A stretch of DNA of 12,022 nucleotides from an uncultured Flavobacteriales bacterium (GTDB lineage: Bacteria > Bacteroidota > Bacteroidia > Flavobacteriales_D > Sanyastnellaceae): the NCBI GenBank assembly GCA_938092195.1, contig CALKHD010000035.1:1-12022 (forward strand), in the 5' to 3' direction. Shown piece by piece: positions 1-6,940 of this stretch. Positions within the stretch are counted from its first letter, which is position 1. The number at the start of each line of letters is the position of its first letter. The translations under genes and the position numbers were made by a program. Below the pieces are notes generated by a model, which worked only from the letters and a program-made list of their open reading frames with translations, was not told the DNA's origin and ran no database searches.

Positions 1-866
1 TACGTGAGTTGCACGATTGGGAGGTACAAAAAGCTCGCAAACATCAATTGACGTGCATTTTTGACATCGAGATTGCGCCAAAGTCGATAAGCGGGGATCA
101 AAAACCCGATGCCTGCGAGGATGGCCACCACAAAGGCAACATCTCCCACCATGGGGGCATTTCCAGGAAGTGCCCACGGCAACAGACTGGCCGGGATGCA
201 CAACATGGTGTAGATCAAAATTTGTCGGGCACTTACTTCAGATCGACCTGATTGGAAGGGCAGCATTCGGTACCCAGCCTTCAAATAATCTTCATGGGCC
301 ACCCAGGCAATGGCCCAAAAGTGGGGGAATTGCCACATGAATTGAACGGCAAAGAGGGTGCCTGGTTCAATGCCAAAACTGTGGGTGGCGGCCACATAAC
401 CGAGCATGGGTGGGATGGCGCCAGGAATGGCGCCCACCAAAACGCTGAAGCCAGTTTTGGATTTGAGGGGGGTGTATGCCAGCACATAACTGGTCAAGGC
501 CAGCAATCCGAGAAGGCCAGCTCTGACTCCGAGGTCAAACAAGGCCAGCAGGCCGAGAATTCCTGCGGCAGAAGAAAGGATGGCGGCGGTTTGAACGCTC
601 ATGCGCCCTGTGGGAAGCGGACGATTGGCCGTGCGTCCCATTTTCCCATCGGCTTCTTTTTCTATGATTTGGTTGAATCCATTCGAAGCCCCTGTCAGCA
701 GATAACCGCCAATGGTCAACTCCAAAAAGGGCATCAGGCCAATGCTGCCGCTTCCCATGAACCAACCCAAAACCGCACTCAACACCACGAAAGTGCCCAG
801 CCTGAGCTTAAAGAGAACGGCAATGTCCTTGAACAAGGTGGGGGTGGGCTCAGTGGTGGCCGTCAT
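1..866 (-). CDS. ctaB: Protoheme IX farnesyltransferase (heme O synthase), 3' end cut by window edge
   Basis: An integral membrane prenyltransferase of the UbiA superfamily that attaches a farnesyl group to heme B, giving heme O for terminal oxidases. Translation from the ATG at 864-866 gives 288 residues with no stop before the window edge. Since the family runs to about 300 residues, only a short tail is missing. The first prenyl-diphosphate/Mg motif is N65-x3-E69-x3-D73, followed by GRTANRPLPTGR at 77-88. YTPLKSKTGFSVLVGAIPGA follows at 131-150 and FMWQFPHFWAIAWVAHEDY at 176-194. E69 replaces the Asp of the E. coli CyoE motif; Glu at this place is, from memory, usual in Bacteroidota. Several hydrophobic segments agree with a polytopic protein. 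It starts 25 bases after the upstream Wzi-like gene on the same strand, so it is probably cotranscribed with it. Oxidase subunits would be expected further left, outside the window. Confidence 0.95.
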   Translation of the reverse strand, partial: MTATTEPTPTLFKDIAVLFKLRLGTFVVLSAVLGWFMGSGSIGLMPFLELTIGGYLLTGASNGFNQIIEKEADGKMGRTANRPLPTGRMSVQTAAILSSAAGILGLLALFDLGVRAGLLGLLALTSYVLAYTPLKSKTGFSVLVGAIPGAIPPMLGYVAATHSFGIEPGTLFAVQFMWQFPHFWAIAWVAHEDYLKAGYRMLPFQSGRSEVSARQILIYTMLCIPASLLPWALPGNAPMVGDVAFVVAILAGIGFLIPAYRLWRNLDVKNARQLMFASFLYLPIVQLT

Positions 867-891
867 AGCGGAGGGCGAAATTAGTCTTGTC

Positions 892-2337
892 CTACCAATC
901 GGCGCCCAAGAAGGGGCCTGTAGTTCGAATTCCGCAACCCACCCACCACTGGTCGGAGGGGTAAATCAGAGACGAAGGGTAGAACTCAGCCCCTCGAATG
1001 ACCTGGAAAAAGGCCTGGGCATTCAGATTTCCAATCCAATTCACATCCTTGGCTACATCGAGGACAGTCGTGGTTTTGTGTCTGCGTTGACCGTTGAGCC
1101 AGGCGTAGGTTTCGGCCGTCCGATGGATGTCTCCAATTTGAGGCAAAGCACCTGAAGGATGATCGGGGTCCAGCGCATCGCCTCTGATTGAACCGGTCCA
1201 CCTCAGATGCACCATCCAACCTTGGCCAGTCCAGTTTCCTTCAAAGGCACATTCAGCGAAATTGGCGCCGAGCGGATGGGCCAAAGGCGTGATTCCATGA
1301 ACATAGGCCGCCGATCTGGTGAAGTGGCTGTAGGTCCAAGGCCTGGCTGCTGCGCATTCCACGCGCCAACCGCCCCAGCGGGTTGCCCAATCCACGCCGC
1401 CAAGCAGCCCGAACTTGTTTCCCCACCATTGGGTGCCCCCAAGGAGCTCGGATACAATCAATTCATCCAACACAAATTGACCATAAATGGACCTTTTGAG
1501 CTTGTCATTCGAACCCAAAAGCAATCGGCCTTCGGCTCCCACTAGGGCATTGTCTGAGCTTCCTTGGGCATATTCCGTGGGCCGGAGACTCGTGAGTGGA
1601 ATGAGGTAATGGGGTTCCCAGGCGCGCGTTCCATCAGCGATGTTCCAGACGACCGCTCCCCAAAGTGCCGCTGTAAGTCTTTGGCCAAAATCCAACTCCA
1701 ATCGGTGGGCAACCACCATCCTTTGGATGTTGGACCGAATGGCCCCTTGTGAGGGTACCCAGGTTTCAGGATTCCCAATGGCAGCGGGGGTGCAATCTAT
1801 GTACCGTTGTCCCCTCAGTGCTTCAATTCGGTGCCGGTACCGAAGGCGTCCACCACCATCGAGTTTGACTTGGACAAATGGCACCGGAGCCACATGCCTC
1901 CCCCGAAACATCGAACGTCTCCCCCAGCCATCGGACAGGGTGTCTTGTCCCAAGTCAATTTGAACGCTGGTCAGAGGGTTCCAAGTCCAGCGACCGCGCC
2001 AGCGAGAAGCGGCATGCCCCTTGCCATGCTTTCTGCTGAACCCAAAGTCCATGAACCGCTGCGCAAACAGGTTGTTGCCGGCGATGTATTCATAGGAGCC
2101 TGTCAGGCTCCATTTCGGCTGTTGGGTCTCAAGGGTCAGAGAAATGGCCGCGACTCCTTGGGCGTTTGAACCCGTTCCCTGAGGGGAATGCCAGCCCCCT
2201 GCGGCCAAGATTTTTGGTGCAAAGCGGAGGGTGTCGCTCAGCGACGACCTGGCTATTGTTTGTGCGCTGAAATCGGGTGATCCGGCGCACAGGCTGGAAC
2301 AACAGAACATCAACAAGAACAGGAGAACCTTGCCCAT
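892..2337 (-). CDS. Wzi/RemB-like outer-membrane beta-barrel protein (paralogue 1)
   Basis: Predicted outer-membrane barrel related to Bacteroidota proteins named capsule assembly Wzi family or gliding motility RemB. The 481-residue product opens with a signal peptide (hydrophobic residues 4-17, likely cleavage near residue 19; no convincing lipobox). Family hallmarks are SDGWGRRSMFRGRHVAPVPF at 135-154, SDNALVGAEG at 261-270, YGQFVLDEL at 285-293, PWTYSH at 333-338 and PLAHPLGANF at 351-360. It is rich in Trp, Gly and alternating hydrophobic residues, as expected of beta-strands. An in-frame TTG at 2346 would add three residues; the ATG at 2337 is preferred because the signal peptide then begins MGK. 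It lies 31 bases after the wecA-like gene and 25 bases before ctaB. The inferred role is surface glycan anchoring or assembly; a motility role is possible but not shown by sequence. Confidence 0.82.
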   Translation of the reverse strand: MGKVLLFLLMFCCSSLCAGSPDFSAQTIARSSLSDTLRFAPKILAAGGWHSPQGTGSNAQGVAAISLTLETQQPKWSLTGSYEYIAGNNLFAQRFMDFGFSRKHGKGHAASRWRGRWTWNPLTSVQIDLGQDTLSDGWGRRSMFRGRHVAPVPFVQVKLDGGGRLRYRHRIEALRGQRYIDCTPAAIGNPETWVPSQGAIRSNIQRMVVAHRLELDFGQRLTAALWGAVVWNIADGTRAWEPHYLIPLTSLRPTEYAQGSSDNALVGAEGRLLLGSNDKLKRSIYGQFVLDELIVSELLGGTQWWGNKFGLLGGVDWATRWGGWRVECAAARPWTYSHFTRSAAYVHGITPLAHPLGANFAECAFEGNWTGQGWMVHLRWTGSIRGDALDPDHPSGALPQIGDIHRTAETYAWLNGQRRHKTTTVLDVAKDVNWIGNLNAQAFFQVIRGAEFYPSSLIYPSDQWWVGCGIRTTGPFLGADW

Positions 2338-2368
2338 ACTGAGCAAACCTAAGGCGGAACTGAACCAA

Positions 2369-3445
2369 TCAGTGGGCAGAGGCCTTTTTGCGACGCATGG
2401 TCCGCAAAATCAATTGGACTTTCTCTGTGGCGAACAAAAGAACCGGCAACATGAATGCGACACCCAGTAGGATGAAGAAAGACAAGGTGCTGGAACCGGC
2501 GGGCATCAGGAATCCAATGGCCACCATGATTGCGGTGTAAGTGTGGATGATAAATGCCGTTTGCAAATGGCTAAAACCGAAACGAAGGATTTTGTGATGA
2601 AGGTGGTTTCGGTCCGGCGAGAAGGGTGAGCGTCCATCGAGCACCCGCAGGGTGAAAACACGCAAGGTGTCGACCAGTGGATAGCTGAGTGTGGTCATGG
2701 CCAAAAGGGGCATGCTTTTCTGGCTCCAAGCTTGTGGAACAAGTTCTGCCGGCGTAGCGATAATGCTGGCGGCCATCACATAAATGAACATCCCCAGCAC
2801 CAGGGATCCGCTGTCGCCCATGAAGATTCGGGCAGGGGAGATGTTGAACAGAATGAAACCTGACAATGCGCCTGCCATGGCCAAGCAAAGGATGAAGAAG
2901 TCCGGTTGGTCTGTGAATTGGAACCACAACGCACAAAACAGCGTGGCGAGAAGACCATAACCTCCGGCCAAAGTATCGATCCCGTCAATCAAGTTGACTG
3001 CATTGACCACAACAATGTAGACAAACAACGAGAATGGAATGGCTGCAAAAGAGGGAAGCGTGTGAACTCCAAAAAGGCCCCCGAAACTCTGAATTTCAAA
3101 GCCGCCGCCGACCACCAGAATGATGCCCACTGCAATCTGGGCCAATAGCTTTTTGAGGGGGTCCAGTTCAGCAAGGTCGTCCTTCAGACCAAGGAAGAAC
3201 AGAATGGTGGATGCGGCAGCGATCCGAAGAAAAGCAATGGCGGCTCCTCCTTCAGGTTGGACCAGCAAAGTGGTGGTGACGATGGTGCCGATAAAGATGA
3301 GCACGCCTCCAAGGCGAGGAACGCTTCTCTTGTGAACTTTCCGATCCTCTTCAGGGTCGTCCAAAAGATTTTTTTGAAACGCAAGTCTGATGAGGGAGGG
3401 CATCCCTAAAACGACAATCAGAAACGAAACAAAAAAGGCAAGCAT
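2369..3445 (-). CDS. WecA/TagO-type polyprenyl-phosphate sugar-1-phosphate transferase (MraY family)
   Basis: A polytopic inner-membrane enzyme that transfers a sugar-1-phosphate, usually GlcNAc-1-P from UDP-GlcNAc, to undecaprenyl phosphate. This is the first membrane step of O-antigen, capsule or teichoic-type glycan synthesis. The 358 residues match the usual length. Visible motifs are DDPEEDRKVHKRSVPRLGG at 29-47 (cytoplasmic loop), GLKDDL at 86-91 with the paired Asp, NLIDGIDTLAGG at 151-162, the FMGDSGSLVLG loop at 208-218 and DRNHLHH at 278-284. The last matches the His-rich HIHH-type sequence of WecA/TagO rather than the MraY version, so a peptidoglycan role is unlikely. About ten hydrophobic segments are seen. 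It starts at the ATG at 3445, after a 104-base gap, and may head its own transcript. Sugar specificity cannot be read from sequence. Confidence 0.92.
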   Translation of the reverse strand: MLAFFVSFLIVVLGMPSLIRLAFQKNLLDDPEEDRKVHKRSVPRLGGVLIFIGTIVTTTLLVQPEGGAAIAFLRIAAASTILFFLGLKDDLAELDPLKKLLAQIAVGIILVVGGGFEIQSFGGLFGVHTLPSFAAIPFSLFVYIVVVNAVNLIDGIDTLAGGYGLLATLFCALWFQFTDQPDFFILCLAMAGALSGFILFNISPARIFMGDSGSLVLGMFIYVMAASIIATPAELVPQAWSQKSMPLLAMTTLSYPLVDTLRVFTLRVLDGRSPFSPDRNHLHHKILRFGFSHLQTAFIIHTYTAIMVAIGFLMPAGSSTLSFFILLGVAFMLPVLLFATEKVQLILRTMRRKKASAH

Positions 3446-3504
3446 GATTAAGGCCGTAAATGCAGTGGAAAGTCCAAATGAAGGTACTTACTACAATACG
3501 CTAT

Positions 3505-3512
3505 CAAAGGTA
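3505..3512 (-). promoter_or_regulatory. Candidate Bacteroidota -7 promoter box upstream of the wecA-like gene
   Basis: Read on the minus strand this is TACCTTTG, a full match to the TAnnTTTG element of Bacteroidota primary-sigma promoters. It lies about 60 bases upstream of the wecA-like ATG in the only sizeable gap of the minus-strand cluster, so a leader of roughly 50 bases would result. I found no TTG at the expected -33 spacing. A six-base match occurs by chance several times in 12 kb over both strands, so the call rests largely on position. Confidence 0.35.
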
Positions 3513-3549
3513 AATTCAGTTGTAGGATGCGGCTTACACGCACACAAAC

Positions 3550-5082
3550 TCAATGTGTTTTTCTTGCTTTGATCAAGGGAGACGTCACCCCAAAACTCCA
3601 GTAGAAGCGACGGTCCTGGGGCATTTGACTGAAGCTGACAAAAGGTGAAACGGGGACCAAAGCGGGAAGCCACTTGGCATAATGACCTTTGCAGTGTCCC
3701 TTTTTTGACCCCTTTTTATTTCTCGTAAGCACTGCTGGAGGTCTAGAAATGCGGGTTTTCCAGCTGAAGTCTCTCTCTTTTGTCACCCCCAATTCAATGG
3801 CGATGGTCCAATGGAATGGCCGCCATTCTATGCCTTGAACCCAGCTTGGACGAAACGGGGACCACGATTCAATCCCCAAGCCATCCATGGGCAGGTCGGG
3901 ATCCAAATACGAGGACGACGAAGCCGATGTCGGAGCCCATTCTGTCCACACGGTGATGTTTTCTCCATGCCTGACGTAGCCAAAGAGCATTTGAGAAGAA
4001 GGGACTTCACCGGTTTCAATCAATGGTGAGTAGCGGGGATCATTGAGCGGAGCGATTCGCATTTGGCCATACCAAGTGGACCTTTGCGCGCGCCATTGGA
4101 TGTCGATGCCTTGATGGCCTGCGGCGAACCAGGGGTTGGAGGCCTCTCCCAAATTGGGCCATGTCCAAGGCGCCAATGCAGAACCCCAGTCAAAGAGCCT
4201 TGCCCTGTTCTTTCCGCGGTCTAGGACGCGCGTCCAACGGGCGACCATGATGGTGATGTCCAAGCGATGGTGATCCCCTTGAACGGACTTTGAGAGGCTT
4301 CGGATGCCCAACCCGAAAGGCACATATCGACCTTCCCTGGCGCCATTGGCAGGGAGTCTGCTGACGCCTTTTTGTCGGGACTGGAGCCAACGGTAGGTCC
4401 ATCCTTTCCCCAAGTCTGCCTCTAAAAGAAGGTACGGAGAGGGAGCGCGTGAACCATTCCAAAGCAGGTTGCGTGTGCCAGGTCCAAGCCCCGTGGATCC
4501 GATGCCCCATTGGACACGAAGGCGAGGGTGCAGATGGGTGTCGAACCAGACTTCTGCGAGGCTGTGATCCATGGCATAAAGTCCATGTTCTGAAGGCCGC
4601 AATTTTCCGGTTCCCATACCGGGGTATTGTTGGGCTGCCAAAACGTATTCTGTTTCTGGTCCCACCAAAAGACGTTGCATTTCGAGGACTTGTCCGCCGA
4701 AGTGAACCTTGCCGTCCAACAGACCTGCGTATCGCACACCTCGGACGTTGCGATGTCCTTTGTCCAAGACCGAAGTGCCGTCGCCGAGTTGGGTCCTGCG
4801 GCGATCGAAAGAGACGTCCATCACTGGGTCCATTGCGAATGGACTTTGGCCATCGACGAACAGCGCATGGCGCTGCCACCAAGTGGACCGCTTTCCCGCT
4901 TCTTGGGGGAAAGAACGCAGTGAATCAAAGGGGAGAGATCCCCAATCTGCTGGCGTAACCAGGGCCGACATGCGTTGGCCCGAAGGCAACCGGTCTGGAA
5001 CTATAATTTGGGCTTGGGCGTCGGGGGAGCACAATCCTGCAACCAGTGCCAAAAAGACGATGTGCAGGTTTTGGAATTTCAC
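3550..5082 (-). CDS. Divergent Wzi/RemB-like outer-membrane protein (paralogue 2)
   Basis: Predicted secreted beta-barrel, probably a distant relative of the other Wzi/RemB-like protein in the window. The 510-residue product starts at a GTG and opens with a clear signal peptide (MKFQNLHIVFLALVAGLC, then a likely cut after AQA at 22-24). Family-like pieces are WWQRHALFVDGQSPFAMDP near 68-86, NVRGVRYAGLLDGKVHFGG at 112-130, QQYPGMGTGK at 151-160 and GIGSTGLGPGTRNLLWNG at 193-210 followed by SPYLLLE. The C-terminal PYTYSH and PLAHPLGANF hallmarks are absent. A strongly basic stretch lies at 454-470, probably a loop. The start overlaps the fcl stop as GTGA, which suggests translational coupling. 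The likely job is in surface glycan assembly or retention. The family call is moderate because it rests on remembered motif patterns. Confidence 0.65.
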   Translation of the reverse strand: MKFQNLHIVFLALVAGLCSPDAQAQIIVPDRLPSGQRMSALVTPADWGSLPFDSLRSFPQEAGKRSTWWQRHALFVDGQSPFAMDPVMDVSFDRRRTQLGDGTSVLDKGHRNVRGVRYAGLLDGKVHFGGQVLEMQRLLVGPETEYVLAAQQYPGMGTGKLRPSEHGLYAMDHSLAEVWFDTHLHPRLRVQWGIGSTGLGPGTRNLLWNGSRAPSPYLLLEADLGKGWTYRWLQSRQKGVSRLPANGAREGRYVPFGLGIRSLSKSVQGDHHRLDITIMVARWTRVLDRGKNRARLFDWGSALAPWTWPNLGEASNPWFAAGHQGIDIQWRAQRSTWYGQMRIAPLNDPRYSPLIETGEVPSSQMLFGYVRHGENITVWTEWAPTSASSSSYLDPDLPMDGLGIESWSPFRPSWVQGIEWRPFHWTIAIELGVTKERDFSWKTRISRPPAVLTRNKKGSKKGHCKGHYAKWLPALVPVSPFVSFSQMPQDRRFYWSFGVTSPLIKARKTH

Positions 5083-6023
5083 TTTGATCGTGCGCTTCCT
5101 GGAGCTTTTTGGTACGCATGATAGACGGCTTCCAACCCTTCTTTGAGGTCGATTTTATGCGTCCAGCCAAGGCCGTGAAGCCGGCTGCAATCCATCAATT
5201 TTCTTGGGGTTCCGTCAGGTTTTTCTGTGTCCCAATGCAGTTGCCCTTTAAAACCAACAATGTCGCGGATGGTCTCGGCCAATTCTCGAATGGGCAAATC
5301 CACGCCTGTACCAATGTTTACGAAGGGTTTTTCGTGGTAGTGATTCATCAAATGAAGACAGGCGTCTGCAAGGTCATCCACATGCAAGAATTCTCGCCGA
5401 GGGCTGCCCGTTCCCCAGCAGGTGACTGTGTCGTCTCCGTTGACTTTGGCTTCGTGGAATTTGCGAAGCAACGCAGGCACAACATGGCTGTTTTGAAGGT
5501 CGTAATTGTCGCCGGGCCCATAGAGGTTGGTGGGCATGGCAGAAATGAAGTTGGCCCCGTATTGGTCGCGGTAAGCTTCGCACAATTTGATGCCGGCAAT
5601 TTTGGCAATGGCGTAGGGTTCGTTGGTGGGTTCCAAGGCTCCCGTGAGGAGCGCATCTTCTACCAGTGGCTGCCGGGCGAGTTTGGGGTAGATGCAACTG
5701 GAGCCCAAAAACAGGAGCTTTTCGACCCCAACCTGATGGGCGGCATGAATCAAGTTGGCCTCAATCATCAGGTTGTCATACAGGAATTCTGCCCGATAGA
5801 TGTTGTTGGCATGGATTCCCCCCACTTTGGCCGCGGCGACAAAAACATGGGTGGGTTTCTCGCGGGTCATCATCGCCTGCACATCCGCCTGACTTCTCAA
5901 GTCGAGTTCGGAACTGGTGAAGGTGATGGGCTTGGGCAGCCCGGCGGAGGCCAGTGCCCTAACAAGGGCACTTCCGACCATGCCCCTGTGGCCTGCGATG
6001 TAGATTTTGGACTGCGCGTTCAT
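5079..6023 (-). CDS. fcl: GDP-L-fucose synthase
   Basis: A cytosolic NADPH-dependent epimerase/reductase of the extended SDR family that converts GDP-4-keto-6-deoxy-D-mannose to GDP-L-fucose, a donor for fucosylated surface glycans. The 314 residues match the family. Rossmann motif GHRGMVGS lies at 11-18, SSCIYP at 108-113 (C110, matching E. coli C109), catalytic Y137-x3-K141, and NLYGPGDNYD at 166-175 followed by H180 (E. coli H179). The ATG at 6023 is chosen because homologues begin just before the glycine-rich motif; the longer reading frame to 6191 would overlap the permease gene. It lies 11 bases after the permease stop and overlaps the next start as GTGA. The partner GDP-mannose 4,6-dehydratase (gmd) is not in the window and must be supplied from elsewhere. 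Confidence 0.96.
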   Translation of the reverse strand: MNAQSKIYIAGHRGMVGSALVRALASAGLPKPITFTSSELDLRSQADVQAMMTREKPTHVFVAAAKVGGIHANNIYRAEFLYDNLMIEANLIHAAHQVGVEKLLFLGSSCIYPKLARQPLVEDALLTGALEPTNEPYAIAKIAGIKLCEAYRDQYGANFISAMPTNLYGPGDNYDLQNSHVVPALLRKFHEAKVNGDDTVTCWGTGSPRREFLHVDDLADACLHLMNHYHEKPFVNIGTGVDLPIRELAETIRDIVGFKGQLHWDTEKPDGTPRKLMDCSRLHGLGWTHKIDLKEGLEAVYHAYQKAPGSARSK

Positions 6024-6034
6024 GGCCTTCAAAG

Positions 6035-6931
6035 TTAAGGCGTACCGCGATGAGAGGACTGCCTCGCCAGAGCATTGGACAAGGCATTGAATGCAAGCAC
6101 CAGAGTGACGATGCAAGCCCCTGGAACCAGTGCCAAATGGGCTTGCCCAGTGAGGATGGATCCGTAGTGATCCCGGATGAGGTTGCCCCAACTCGGCATG
6201 GGAATTTGGGCCCCAACGCCCATGAAACTCAAGCCGGCCTCAATGAGGATGGCCGCTGCAAAATTGGCAGAGGCGATGACGGCAATGGGCCCCGCCAAAT
6301 TGGGCAGGATGTGGCCCAAGACGATGCGAGGCGTGGACAGGCCTAAAACCCTTCCGGCCTCGGCCCATTCCATGTTGCGCAAGGCCATGGTTTGGCCCCG
6401 AACCACCCTGGCCACTTCCACCCACATGGACAATCCGATGGCCAGAAAGACCTGCTGGAATCCTTTCCCAAAAGCCAAGGTGATGGCCAACACCAGAAGG
6501 AGGGTGGGGATGCTCCAGATGACTTGGAGCAACCAGCTCACAACGGCATCAAAGGTGCCCCCGAGGTAGCCCGCAAAGGCCCCGAGGGGGACCCCAATGA
6601 GCAAGGAGAGCAAGACGGCGACAAAGCCCACTGAAAGCGACAGTCCCGAACCTGCGAGAATCCTCGAGAGTTGATCGCGGCCAAATCGATCGGTTCCAAG
6701 CCAGAAGGTTTTTTGTTGGACAAGGGTGTTTTCCAAACCAGGAGTAGCTTCCAAAGTGACCGTGGAACCCGGCGGAAGCATGGACCATTCAAGGTGTTGG
6801 TCATTGGCAAACAAGCTGGGGTCAGGTCTCCAGAATGGCCCCGTTAATGCGATCACACACCAAAGGGCAATCCAAGCCGCCCCGATGAGGGCGGTGGGTT
6901 CCTGGCTAAAGAATCGACGGATGTCCTCCAC
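6035..6931 (-). CDS. ABC transporter permease, OppC/DppC (peptide/nickel) type
   Basis: Inner-membrane subunit of a binding-protein-dependent importer for peptides, nickel or similar substrates. The 298 residues fit the family. The N-terminal transmembrane segment is at about 14-31, followed by a periplasmic region and the OppC-type signature WLGTDRFGRDQLSR at 77-90. Then come four or five hydrophobic segments, and the EAA loop EAGRVLGLSTPRIVLGHILP at 191-210 that contacts the ATPase. Translation starts at a GTG, with no Shine-Dalgarno sequence, 9 bases after the glycosyltransferase stop and 11 bases before fcl. No OppB-like permease, ATPase or binding protein is in the window, so its partners must be encoded elsewhere. 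The periplasmic stretch between residues 32 and 76 is long, as seen in some Bacteroidota members. Its substrate is unknown. Confidence 0.9.
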   Translation of the reverse strand: MEDIRRFFSQEPTALIGAAWIALWCVIALTGPFWRPDPSLFANDQHLEWSMLPPGSTVTLEATPGLENTLVQQKTFWLGTDRFGRDQLSRILAGSGLSLSVGFVAVLLSLLIGVPLGAFAGYLGGTFDAVVSWLLQVIWSIPTLLLVLAITLAFGKGFQQVFLAIGLSMWVEVARVVRGQTMALRNMEWAEAGRVLGLSTPRIVLGHILPNLAGPIAVIASANFAAAILIEAGLSFMGVGAQIPMPSWGNLIRDHYGSILTGQAHLALVPGACIVTLVLAFNALSNALARQSSHRGTP

Positions 6932-6940
6932 AGGGACAAA

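Noticed and set aside
252..1155. Plus-strand open frames of 210 and 147 codons
   Set aside because: They lie antisense to ctaB and the Wzi/RemB-like gene; the 210-codon product is hydrophilic low-information sequence and both overlap well-supported genes.
2344..2351. TAGGTTTG on the minus strand, a full match to the -7 promoter consensus just before the Wzi/RemB-like paralogue 1
   Set aside because: It lies 6 bases from the ATG with no TTG at the right distance upstream, and matches of this length are expected by chance several times in the window.
4190..4958. Arg-rich open frames on both strands within the Wzi-like paralogue 2
   Set aside because: They are shadow frames of a continuous signal-peptide-bearing gene; their composition is typical of out-of-frame translation.
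5109..6038. A 309-codon open frame on the plus strand covering almost all of fcl
   Set aside because: It is antisense to a complete fcl with all catalytic residues; its product has no recognisable domain, and long antisense frames arise from codon bias at this base composition.
6024..6191. Upstream extension of fcl by 56 residues
   Set aside because: The extension overlaps the permease coding region in another frame and homologues begin at the residues just before the glycine-rich motif.
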